Source: BOG-1112 sp964611335
GTDB taxonomy: Bacteria > Bdellovibrionota_B > Oligoflexia > Oligoflexales > Bog-1112
Reading direction: 5' to 3'
Assembly (NCBI GenBank): GCA_964611335.1
Contig: CAZSXR010000001.1
Span: 62,001-126,000, forward strand
Length of the DNA stretch: 64,000 nt
The notes under the pieces were generated by a model. That model worked only from the letters and a program-made list of their open reading frames with translations. It was not told the DNA's origin and searched no databases. Positions 55,611 through 63,652 of the stretch are shown piece after piece (position 1 is the first letter of the stretch; each line of letters starts with the position of its first letter). Made by a program: the position numbers and the translations under genes.

Positions 55611-56381
55611 ATGTTAAAAAAAATCTTTTCATTTATTATCTTTTTAAGTCTCAATTCACAAATGCAGTGTTTTGCAGCAGCCGAAGAAAAACTTGACACG
55701 ACATCAGCAAAAAATTTCTTGCAAAAATTACCTTGCTACTATCGGCATCAGTTTAGTGTAACTTACGTTTTAGGATCCGAAATGCATGCTTATGCTCACG
55801 TCGTTGATTTTGTTAGTCGCAGTGAGGATAGAGAATACCAACAGATCGAGTCTTTACTGCGTGGGACTTTTGAGAGATTGGAAAAGCAGGGTGAAGGTAT
55901 CGATACACATATAACAGCAGTAATTGTAGTTAGAGGGAGTGAAGCGTCGAGACCTAACCATCGGGAGAATTCGGCGTATATAGGCAGTATTGTAGTTTTA
56001 GCTGATGAAGAAAGGGAAAGAACCGCTTTCTTAGAAATTGCATTTTATTCGAATCTATCTTTCGCTTACCCAGCTTATGCAGCTCTATTTTTTGAACCCA
56101 TGACCGGTGGAAATAACCCAACCTCATTAAGTGACTCAGAAAGTGAAAGTGAATCGAGTAGTGAAGATGAGAGTGAATTCTCATCTTCGAATTCTACTTT
56201 CTCAGAAAGTGCCATAACTCTGAGTAGTACCAACTCTGAAATAGAAGAAGTTTCACCACTCAGAGAAGACTCTGATGATGAAGATTCAACATCGAATCGA
56301 ACTCTTAACTCCATAAGATCTGAGAAAGCTAACGCTTCTCTTCTATCTGATTTTGAAGCGCTCTTTCAGCTTTCTATCTGA
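55611..56381 (+). CDS. Secreted protein with Ser/Asp/Glu-rich tail
   Basis: The start at 55611 is taken because a signal peptide begins there (MLKKIFSFIIFLSLNS...CFAAA) and AGGATGG lies upstream. The 256-residue product has a small folded part up to about residue 160, with a short strand-rich core (HITAVIVVRGSEA, YIGSIVVLADEE). A highly acidic serine-rich tail of about 90 residues follows, with many S-x-x-E/D sites of casein-kinase-2 type. No family was recognised. It lies downstream of the exported kinase-like gene. Confidence 0.65.
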   Translation: MLKKIFSFIIFLSLNSQMQCFAAAEEKLDTTSAKNFLQKLPCYYRHQFSVTYVLGSEMHAYAHVVDFVSRSEDREYQQIESLLRGTFERLEKQGEGIDTHITAVIVVRGSEASRPNHRENSAYIGSIVVLADEERERTAFLEIAFYSNLSFAYPAYAALFFEPMTGGNNPTSLSDSESESESSSEDESEFSSSNSTFSESAITLSSTNSEIEEVSPLREDSDDEDSTSNRTLNSIRSEKANASLLSDFEALFQLSI

Positions 56382-56601
56382 GGATGAGTACTCAATTTTC
56401 ATTAGAATTCAATTTTTTCATGGCTCTCCTAGATTGTTCATTTTTTACTCGTATCTTCAAAAACTCATCTTTCACAATAAGAGATTGCACGTAAAGCTGT
56501 TTAAGCTCAGCATTGTTATAGGAATTGAGATTTAAAATGGGATCAAATTTTTTAAATTTATGAACACTCGGCGTATGTAAAAATCGACGTTGCTATCGCT
56601 C

Positions 56602-56925
56602 CTACATGAGTGGGATGCAAGATAATACCTCAAAAGGTCGCGTTAACAAAGATGGTATTATAACTACAGCTTTTTTAAAGTGCGCAGTTTGATGGTGCCT
56701 ATTATGATCCTCTACAGATTCCCATTCACAAATTAGAAAAAAGCATCTTTCAATGTTCGTGCATTTTACCAGATCATATTTAAGGCAACCTACTTCTTGA
56801 CGGCATGCCAAAACAAGTTCCGCTAATATGATTTCAAACTCTGACAGCGCATCTTCTCTCACATCGAAACGGGTAATAAAAGTCAATTGCTTTGATTGAG
56901 ATGAAAATCTTCTTTCATGAATCAT
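56602..56925 (-). CDS. ABM-domain (YgiN-like) monooxygenase-like protein
   Basis: The 107-residue protein has the antibiotic-biosynthesis-monooxygenase fold pattern: TFITRFDVREDALSEFEIILAEL, CRQEVGCLKYDLVKC, FLICEWESVEDHNRHHQTAHF. Family members are small dimeric ferredoxin-like proteins that oxidise quinols or degrade haem or antibiotics; the substrate cannot be told from sequence. It is divergent from the thiamine-diphosphate enzyme, with 52 bases between. Confidence 0.8.
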   Translation of the reverse strand: MIHERRFSSQSKQLTFITRFDVREDALSEFEIILAELVLACRQEVGCLKYDLVKCTNIERCFFLICEWESVEDHNRHHQTAHFKKAVVIIPSLLTRPFEVLSCIPLM

Positions 56926-56977
56926 TTTTGATGGTACCTTTGAATAAGTGGAATATTAATTATGGAAGAATTTCTTT

Positions 56978-58720
56978 ATGAGCTTACATGATTTTAATTC
57001 TCAGTCAAAAAAAGTTCGTGCTGCTGATATTGCAATTCAGAAACTGATCGACGTCGGTGTTCATACGTTCTTCGGTGTTCCTGGAGGAACTGCAGCTTCC
57101 ATCTTCGATGCTATTTGTTCCCATCCCAAAGCACGCCTCATTGAATCTCGACAAGAAACGGTTGCAGCCTTCGAAGCTGCAGGATATTGGCATGCAACAG
57201 GAGAAGTGCCGTGCGTTGCTGTTGGTGCAGGTCCGGGTATTACAAATGCCTATACGGGAATAGCATCCGCGTACACAGAGGCCATCCCTATGATCATTCT
57301 TGCAGGTGATGTGCCTTGGGCCCAAACAGGCGGAAGGTTGCTGCAGTCTTTGGGTAAAGAAGGGCTGTCGGTTGAATTAGGCTTTCGATCTATCACAAAA
57401 GATGTGATCACTATTACAAGTGCTGCTTCCGCTGGTGGACAGATGCTTCACGCTTGGAATGAAGCAAGAGACCCGCAAAGACCTGGGCCTGTCTTAGTTA
57501 TTTTTCCGTTGAATTTAGCGTCTCTTGAAACTCAGGATCTTGAGATTCATACCGTTCAAAATACGAAAACAGAAACAAATGTACAAAATTATTCATCTTT
57601 GAAAAACGCAGTGCAGAAAGTTGTGCACCGTTTGAAAAATGCAGAACGCCCACTTTTCATCGTAGGAGCTGCTGCGCGACCCTTTGGCTCTAAAATTCTT
57701 GAACTTTGCGAAGCTTTGCAATGCCCTTGGATGACGACGCCGCGTGGTAAGGGTGTTCTTGATGAGACGCATCATCTCTCTCTGCGTACAGGAGGAATGG
57801 CGGCGTCCGTATGGGCTCAAAACTATTGCAAAGAAAATCCCGATGTCGTGCTCGTGCTTGGTTCCGATTTTGATGACGTCTCCATTGGGATGTTGCGATT
57901 GGAAGAATGTTATTTAGTCCACATTGATCGCAATCCAGGAGTCTTCGGACGAAATGTCAAAACAAACCTCGGAGTTTGTGCTGATTTTGGTGCGTTTTTG
58001 GATCTAGCGAAAGCAGAAATTGAAAAAGGTTTTAACCGTTCACCTTTATTTTATAAGCAACTTCTAGAGATCAAAGAGAAATCTCCTTTCGACGTTCCCG
58101 AATTTGCAAAAGATCAACATAAACCTATAGCACCACACCGAATGATTGCAGATCTACAAAAGTCATCTGGAGATAAAGTAACCTTGGTAACGGATATCGG
58201 AGAGCATATGCTTTTTGCTCTTCATTATTTTACAGTAAAAAATCCGAATAGTTTTGTCATTCACCTCGGTCTCGGAAGCATGGGATCTGGAATTGGTTCT
58301 GCTATAGGTTTTGCTATAGGAGATCCAAACCAGCGTGTCATTTGTCTGTGTGGTGACGGATGTATGCAAATGGTGGGTGGTGAGTTGATTTTAGCAAAAA
58401 AATTGAACCTTAATATCTTGTTCGTCGTCATGAATGATTCCCGATACAATATGGTTTATCATGGTTTCAAACATGCATTTGATCATGAAATACCATGGGA
58501 TATGCCTCCGATCGATTTTAAAATGTGGGCGCAGGCAATGGGGATAAAATCAGAACGTATCTGCGAAGCTCAAGATTACAATAGAGAGCTCATAGAGTCT
58601 CTTTGGAATCATTCAGGTCCTAAGCTTCTCGAAGTTTTGCATGATCCCGACGTTCGTATCCGAGGCGCTGGTAGAAATGAATCTCTGCAAAAAATGGCAC
58701 AAGTGAGTGTCGAAAGCTAA
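56978..58720 (+). CDS. Thiamine-diphosphate-dependent enzyme of the acetolactate synthase family
   Basis: The 580-residue protein has the three-domain plan: PYR domain with FGVPGG and the catalytic Glu in ESRQETVAAFEAAGYWHATG (Glu60), a central Rossmann domain (PLFIVGAAARPFGSK), and the PP domain with the GDG...N cofactor motif (CGDGCMQMVGGEL, MNDSRYNMVYHG). This fits acetolactate synthase, glyoxylate carboligase or related decarboxylases. No ilvN or ilvC is adjacent, so the substrate is open. It converges with tauE one base away. Confidence 0.88.
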   Translation: MSLHDFNSQSKKVRAADIAIQKLIDVGVHTFFGVPGGTAASIFDAICSHPKARLIESRQETVAAFEAAGYWHATGEVPCVAVGAGPGITNAYTGIASAYTEAIPMIILAGDVPWAQTGGRLLQSLGKEGLSVELGFRSITKDVITITSAASAGGQMLHAWNEARDPQRPGPVLVIFPLNLASLETQDLEIHTVQNTKTETNVQNYSSLKNAVQKVVHRLKNAERPLFIVGAAARPFGSKILELCEALQCPWMTTPRGKGVLDETHHLSLRTGGMAASVWAQNYCKENPDVVLVLGSDFDDVSIGMLRLEECYLVHIDRNPGVFGRNVKTNLGVCADFGAFLDLAKAEIEKGFNRSPLFYKQLLEIKEKSPFDVPEFAKDQHKPIAPHRMIADLQKSSGDKVTLVTDIGEHMLFALHYFTVKNPNSFVIHLGLGSMGSGIGSAIGFAIGDPNQRVICLCGDGCMQMVGGELILAKKLNLNILFVVMNDSRYNMVYHGFKHAFDHEIPWDMPPIDFKMWAQAMGIKSERICEAQDYNRELIESLWNHSGPKLLEVLHDPDVRIRGAGRNESLQKMAQVSVES

Positions 58721-58721
58721 G

Positions 58722-59465
58722 CTAGTAAATTTCTAAAAGCAGCCCATACAAAATACGCAGGCTTACAAATAAACTCAAACACGCTGTCAAACGTCGTACG
58801 TTATTTTGCGAGAACATCTTTCCTGAACCGAGACGTGAACCACACTGCCCACCTATAAGAACAGCAAGCAAAAGAGGCCAGTAAGCATCGATTGAAAAAC
58901 CGTTCATCTTTGTCCATTGCCCATAAAGACCAGAGACGGAATTAACAAGGATGAAAGCGGAAGCAACAGTTGCAACTTGCTTTGCATTCCCCCATCCTAA
59001 ATTTAGCATGATAGGAGCAAGAAAAATTCCTCCTCCCATTCCAACCAGTCCAGAAACAAAGCCTACGATAGCTCCAATGGCTAATTGAGAAAGAAGATGC
59101 GTGTTTCGAGCTTGGGTTTCAGTAGGAATTTTAAACAAGAGACGAAGTCCAGCAGCAAACAAACTGAAACCTAAAATCAAGAGAAATAGAGCTTTTGGAA
59201 CATGCAGCATAGCTCCCCAATATGCAAAAGGAATAGAACTCGCAGCAAAAGGCCAAAATAAAGACCATGAAAAATGGCCTCTATGACGAAAATTCAAAAA
59301 GCTGGTACCCGAAACTATAATGTTACAAAGAAGACTGAGTAGCGGAATCTGCTCATAAGGAAGACCCTTGAGGGCAAGTAAGGATAGATAAGCTGAACCA
59401 CCACCAAACCCTACACTTGCATAAATCCACGCTATGAAAAAAAATGAAACACTCAGTAAAAGCAT
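58722..59465 (-). CDS. TauE/SafE (TSUP) family membrane permease
   Basis: The 247-residue protein has about seven or eight hydrophobic segments and the family's repeated motifs AWIYASVGFGGGSAYLSLL and GFVSGLVGMGGGIFLAPIM. TSUP permeases export sulfite, sulfoacetate or similar organosulfur anions. It is the last gene of the molybdenum-cofactor operon, 8 bases after the moaE-moeB fusion, which suggests a link to sulfur or molybdoenzyme metabolism. Confidence 0.88.
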   Translation of the reverse strand: MLLLSVSFFFIAWIYASVGFGGGSAYLSLLALKGLPYEQIPLLSLLCNIIVSGTSFLNFRHRGHFSWSLFWPFAASSIPFAYWGAMLHVPKALFLLILGFSLFAAGLRLLFKIPTETQARNTHLLSQLAIGAIVGFVSGLVGMGGGIFLAPIMLNLGWGNAKQVATVASAFILVNSVSGLYGQWTKMNGFSIDAYWPLLLAVLIGGQCGSRLGSGKMFSQNNVRRLTACLSLFVSLRILYGLLLEIY

Positions 59466-59473
59466 ATGTCTAT

Positions 59474-60850
59474 CTATTCCAGTGTTAAACTTTCAATTCC
59501 ACCTCGTAGCGAATACACTTTTTTAAAGCCTTGTGAACGAAGTTCATCGGCATAGCGTTTGCTACGAATCCCCTTTTGACAAATCAAAATAGTCTTTTCA
59601 TCCGCATTGATTTCGTTCAATAAGAAATCTGAGCGACTCATGTTGCGAATGTCAAAAAAGCGTGTTCCTTTAAAAACATTTTTCGTAGTTTTTACCGCAA
59701 ATTCTGAACATGTTGGACACTGTGCATTCTTTTTACGAGGCACACGAATCACACTGAAGTCGTCAAGATTTACATAGGAGACATCTTCTAAGCGAGTAGG
59801 ACGACCCAAGAGTATATGCAAAGCTTGTAAGGCTTGCATAGAACCGAGCAAAGATGTTTGAGCGCCAAGCACACCTGCATCTGTACAGGATTGCGTGCAA
59901 GATGCATCAGGTTCCTCAGGCCAAAGGCATCGCATGCACCCATGTTCATAGTCTTGAAAGGCCTGTAGTACTCCATCTCCTGCATACACACTTGCCTGTA
60001 CGAGAGGGATTTTCAATGAGAAGCAAGCGTCATGGAGAAGAAACTTCGTTGCAAAATTATCCGTACAGTCAACTACGAGATCCATTCCGCTAAGAAGGTT
60101 ATCCACATTCTTTGTATCGATCTCATGCTCAAACGCTCTCACATCCACAAACGGATTTAAAGCTTGAATGCGCTCCTTTGCTAACAGCGCTTTGGATCTT
60201 CCTATATCCTGAGCGGAATACAATGTCTGTCTATGTAAATTCGAAAGTTCGAGCCGATCTCCGTCGCAGAGATGAAGTTGTCCTACACCTGCGCCAGCAA
60301 GAGCTAATGCCACAGGAGATCCAAGGCCTCCGAGTCCTACAATGAAAACACGAGAAGCTTCCAATCGTTTTTGACCATCGACTCCCACAGCACCCGATTG
60401 CTGACGGTAATATTCCTCTTTGCATAAGTGGCCATCATGGTGTGTACAAGCCACCCATTCACTGGGAGTATCGATATAGCTTTCTTTTTTCCAAATAGGT
60501 AAACGTTTCTTAATAGCATCGATAATGTAACGAGAAGCTTTAAACGCACTATCGCGATGAGGAGCAATCGCACCAACCCATACAGCAGGTTCTCCAATTT
60601 GAAGTTTACCTTCTCTATGAATTGCACGTGCTTCCAGTATTGCAAATTTCTCTTTTGCTTCTGCGATTATCGCAAGACCCTCTTTAAGAGCGAGCTCGTG
60701 AAAAACTTCGTACTCTAAGTTGCTGACCTGCTTGCCCTCATTGTGATTTCGAACCCGTCCTTCGAAAGACACAAGAGCACCTGCTCGCACAGAAACAAGT
60801 TGGGATTTGCACTCTTCAGGATTTATAGGTTTTTTCGTGATTTGAAACAC
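59474..60850 (-). CDS. MoaE-MoeB-rhodanese fusion protein for molybdopterin synthesis
   Basis: The 458-residue protein joins three steps. Residues 1-135 are MoaE, the large molybdopterin synthase subunit (ALVSFEGRVRNHN, catalytic KKRLPIWKKES). Residues about 147-375 are MoeB, which adenylates MoaD (GLGGLGSPVALALAGAGVG, DRLELSNLHRQT, zinc Cys pairs CMRC and CPTC). Residues about 380-458 are a rhodanese domain with the active loop CQKGIRS, which can transfer sulfur. Start is GTG with AGGTGG upstream, right after the moaD stop. Confidence 0.93.
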   Translation of the reverse strand: MFQITKKPINPEECKSQLVSVRAGALVSFEGRVRNHNEGKQVSNLEYEVFHELALKEGLAIIAEAKEKFAILEARAIHREGKLQIGEPAVWVGAIAPHRDSAFKASRYIIDAIKKRLPIWKKESYIDTPSEWVACTHHDGHLCKEEYYRQQSGAVGVDGQKRLEASRVFIVGLGGLGSPVALALAGAGVGQLHLCDGDRLELSNLHRQTLYSAQDIGRSKALLAKERIQALNPFVDVRAFEHEIDTKNVDNLLSGMDLVVDCTDNFATKFLLHDACFSLKIPLVQASVYAGDGVLQAFQDYEHGCMRCLWPEEPDASCTQSCTDAGVLGAQTSLLGSMQALQALHILLGRPTRLEDVSYVNLDDFSVIRVPRKKNAQCPTCSEFAVKTTKNVFKGTRFFDIRNMSRSDFLLNEINADEKTILICQKGIRSKRYADELRSQGFKKVYSLRGGIESLTLE

Positions 60851-61093
60851 TTATCCACCTGCCACCGGTGGAATGAATACGATTTGTTCACCACCTTGAA
60901 TAGCTGTATCACGTTCAACATAATTTTGATTCAATGCAAAACGTATGTCCGAAATCTCACTTGTGAGATTGTATTTATTTTTTAATTCCAGAAAAAGATC
61001 TCCAACAGTATGGGCGTCTGTAAGTATTGTTTCCAAGGTTTTCTGTGTTTGCTCTCGTAAGATTGCAAAATAACGGATCTGAATTTCTTTCAT
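60851..61093 (-). CDS. moaD: Molybdopterin synthase sulfur carrier MoaD
   Basis: The 80-residue ubiquitin-like protein ends in VAGG, the Gly-Gly tail that is adenylated by MoeB and thiocarboxylated. Family features include IRYFAILREQTQK and FALNQNYVERDTAIQGGEQIVFIPPVAGG parts in order. Its start overlaps the mobBA stop in an ATGA, and its stop touches the next start, so the genes are tightly coupled. Confidence 0.95.
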   Translation of the reverse strand: MKEIQIRYFAILREQTQKTLETILTDAHTVGDLFLELKNKYNLTSEISDIRFALNQNYVERDTAIQGGEQIVFIPPVAGG

Positions 61094-62256
61094 GAAAACA
61101 AACCTTTCTGTTCATTGTTCAACCGTTTTGAACTCAAGATTGCATTTGCAATTTCATACTCTTGAGCATGATTGACATTCGTGAGAGCCTGAGCATTTTT
61201 TAAATCTATCTCGTGCACATTGAGTTGTTTGAGAATTTTTTGGGGACAATATATTTCATTTGCCATGTATGCAAAAAGGCTCTTGCGTATTTTGGGTTCG
61301 TAGATTCCACAGAGGGGTTCTAGAAATCCATTTTCATGACTAAAAACACTAGCCATAGCAAAGGGATTACGTTGAGTGAGAAGTTCTTGCAAGAGGGTTT
61401 CGTCGAGAAACGGTAAATCACATGCAACAATAAGCCACGCAGACTTGCTATGTGTTTGCAACGCCGTAAGAATTCCACCAAGGGGTCCAAAATCAACGAA
61501 ACGATCATAGAGCCGTTCTAAAGTCGGAGCAATGCTGTCATGAAACTGATTTTCTCTCGTGGAAATATAAACTTTCTGACACATTTTTTGCAAAAGTTCC
61601 TGACAACGTTCTATTTGCAAACGTCCATTATAGTGTAGAAGTGCCTTGTCTGAGCCCATACGTCGGCTACGACCGCCTGAAAGTATAAGACCGTTAAGCG
61701 GTGTGATTGACATTGTTTGTTCGTAATAGCGGAGTATGCATTGTTCGATAGCCTCCGTTTCATCTCTGCAAAAATAGGGTTGTAGAACGCTATTGTCGCT
61801 AGTTTTCTCTTTTCCTACATAAGCCAAAATTTTTGAATTGCTATTTGTATGTTGAATGAGATTGAGAACTTTTTTATCGTCATCCAAAAATACAATTTTA
61901 GGTAATGGGCAACTCTTATGCCCTTCAACAAAAACAAAATCGCTATCTAACAACAAGGAATCTTCCAGAGTCTGACTGGGAAGACCCTGTTTAAGCCAAG
62001 CATAATGTGTACTGTCGCTGATAAAAACCTGATGGGCTCCACTTTGCCATGCGTAATGGGTATCTTTGCCTTCTTTGTCGATGTCAAAACGGTGAATATC
62101 GTGTTTGACGTAAGCTACTTTATATTTCAAAGAAAGACTTCGAAGAAGTTTCGATATTAAAGTTGTCTTCCCTAAACCCGAAAACCCTACAAAAGACACG
62201 GCAAGAGGATGGAAATAGAACTCACGTGTTTGCATAGGATGATGCTCTGTACTCAC
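61090..62256 (-). CDS. MobB-MobA fusion for molybdopterin guanine dinucleotide synthesis
   Basis: The start is read as GTG at 62256, with GGAGG 5 bases upstream; a GTG at 62268 overlaps that site. The 388-residue protein has an N-terminal MobB P-loop domain (VGFSGLGKTTLISKLL) and, from about residue 190, a MobA nucleotidyltransferase domain (LNGLILSGGRSRRMGSDKALL, ACDLPFLDETLL). MobA adds GMP to molybdopterin; MobB is a GTP-binding helper. It overlaps the end of moaC by 35 bases. Confidence 0.93.
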   Translation of the reverse strand: MSTEHHPMQTREFYFHPLAVSFVGFSGLGKTTLISKLLRSLSLKYKVAYVKHDIHRFDIDKEGKDTHYAWQSGAHQVFISDSTHYAWLKQGLPSQTLEDSLLLDSDFVFVEGHKSCPLPKIVFLDDDKKVLNLIQHTNSNSKILAYVGKEKTSDNSVLQPYFCRDETEAIEQCILRYYEQTMSITPLNGLILSGGRSRRMGSDKALLHYNGRLQIERCQELLQKMCQKVYISTRENQFHDSIAPTLERLYDRFVDFGPLGGILTALQTHSKSAWLIVACDLPFLDETLLQELLTQRNPFAMASVFSHENGFLEPLCGIYEPKIRKSLFAYMANEIYCPQKILKQLNVHEIDLKNAQALTNVNHAQEYEIANAILSSKRLNNEQKGLFS

Positions 62257-62707
62257 TTTTACCTCCACTTTTTTCTAGCAGACGCACTTCGTTTATTTGA
62301 ATTTTATGTGAAATAGCTTTGCACATATCATAAATGGTCAAGGCTGTTATAGTAACACCGGTCAAGGCTTCCATTTCTACACCAGTTTTTGCGAAAGTTT
62401 TCACTTCGCATATGATGGAAACCGAACATTCATCGGATGGTGAAATATGAATATGACACGATTCAATAGGAAGCGTATGACAGAACGGAATAAGGTCTGC
62501 AGTTTTCTTGACAGCCATAGTTCCAGCTATGATTGCTGTTGCAAAGACAGAGCCTTTTGCCGTTCGAATGTCACCCGCCTCTAAAAGTTTCATCAACTCG
62601 TGTCCCAAGTGGACGGTGGCACCTGCTTTAGCACGTCTCATACTTGCAAGCTTCTCACTTACATTCACCATAGTAGGTAGCTGTTTTTTATCTAAATGAG
62701 AAAACAT
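62222..62707 (-). CDS. moaC: Cyclic pyranopterin monophosphate synthase accessory protein MoaC
   Basis: The 161-residue protein converts the MoaA product to cyclic pyranopterin monophosphate. Family stretches are VNVSEKLASMRRAKAGATV, KTADLIPFCHTLPIES, CEVKTFAKTGVEMEALTGV and LTIYDMCKAI. The usual CHPL is CHTL here. GGAGG stands before the ATG and overlaps the moaA end. Confidence 0.95.
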   Translation of the reverse strand: MFSHLDKKQLPTMVNVSEKLASMRRAKAGATVHLGHELMKLLEAGDIRTAKGSVFATAIIAGTMAVKKTADLIPFCHTLPIESCHIHISPSDECSVSIICEVKTFAKTGVEMEALTGVTITALTIYDMCKAISHKIQINEVRLLEKSGGKSEYRASSYANT

Positions 62708-63652
62708 CTAACCTCCAATCGCGTGCATATTCTGTTGAACTTCGCTATGTCCAGACAAAGGTTTCATCTTAAGAGTTTCCGTAAAAATTTTATGAAGATC
62801 CTCATCGCTGCTTCCACGCAGAGAAAGTCCTTTTGTAGACATCAGGCATGCTCGCAAAAAACCATCTGCACTTAAACGCCATCGAGAGCAGGAACCACAG
62901 AAGGAATGTGTCACCGGAGCAATAAATCCGATGTGTGCACCTGATGGTGTTCGGAATTCAAAAGAAGTCGAATCACTTTCCGTTTGCAAAGGTATTAAAT
63001 TTTCACGCTCACGGATGATTTGTTGAGTAGCATCTGCGGAAAAAAAATGATCTCCTTGCAAGGAACAAGCTTGCCCGATTCGCATCAATTCTAGAAAGCG
63101 AACTTTAATCCCATATTGTGCAGAGAAATCTACGAAGTCTAAAACTTCATCATCGTTAATTCCCTTCATCATAACCACATTGATTTTGACTGGGAAATTT
63201 AAAGCAAGTGCGTCATCGATCGCTTTGCGTGTTTTTTTATAAGCATGGCTTCTCGTCATGTGATTGAATTTCTCTTCTCTTAAACTATCCATGCTGATGT
63301 TGAGATGGTGGCACTTTGTTTCTTTTAAAAATGGCAGCAATTGCGACAAAAAATACCCGTTTGTTGTCATTCCCATTTTACGAAAGGGGATTTCTGAAAG
63401 TCTGCTGACAATCTCTCGTATTTCTTTACGTAGAGTTGGTTCACCCCCCGTAAGACGAATCTCCTCGATTCCATGCTTATAAAGCGCATGTGCTATGCGA
63501 ATGATTTCGTCGGTGGATATCCATTCTTTCGCAGACATGAACTCGGGACTTTCAGGCATGCAGTAAAGACAACGCAAGTTGCAAACATCGAGAAGAGAGA
63601 TTCGAACTTTGCGAATACGCCTTTGATAAGAATCCACGAGGAGTTCGCTCAT
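62708..63652 (-). CDS. moaA: GTP 3',8-cyclase MoaA (radical SAM)
   Basis: The start is ATG at 63652, which overlaps the moeA stop as ATGA and has GGCGGAG 6 bases upstream. The 314-residue enzyme has the radical-SAM cluster CNLRCLYC with Cys at x3-x2 spacing, EIRLTGGEPTLRKE, the second iron-sulfur Cys set FCGSCSRWRLSADGFLRAC, and the essential C-terminal Gly-Gly. It starts molybdenum-cofactor synthesis from GTP. Confidence 0.96.
   Translation of the reverse strand: MSELLVDSYQRRIRKVRISLLDVCNLRCLYCMPESPEFMSAKEWISTDEIIRIAHALYKHGIEEIRLTGGEPTLRKEIREIVSRLSEIPFRKMGMTTNGYFLSQLLPFLKETKCHHLNISMDSLREEKFNHMTRSHAYKKTRKAIDDALALNFPVKINVVMMKGINDDEVLDFVDFSAQYGIKVRFLELMRIGQACSLQGDHFFSADATQQIIRERENLIPLQTESDSTSFEFRTPSGAHIGFIAPVTHSFCGSCSRWRLSADGFLRACLMSTKGLSLRGSSDEDLHKIFTETLKMKPLSGHSEVQQNMHAIGG

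Noticed and set aside
56353..56535. 60-codon plus-strand frame after the Ser-rich gene
   Set aside because: It begins inside the preceding gene in another frame, has no ribosome-binding site and no recognisable feature.
53731..56977. Possible integrated element using the tRNA 3' end
   Set aside because: No integrase and no second copy of the tRNA end sequence were found downstream; only the weaker accessory-patch idea is kept.
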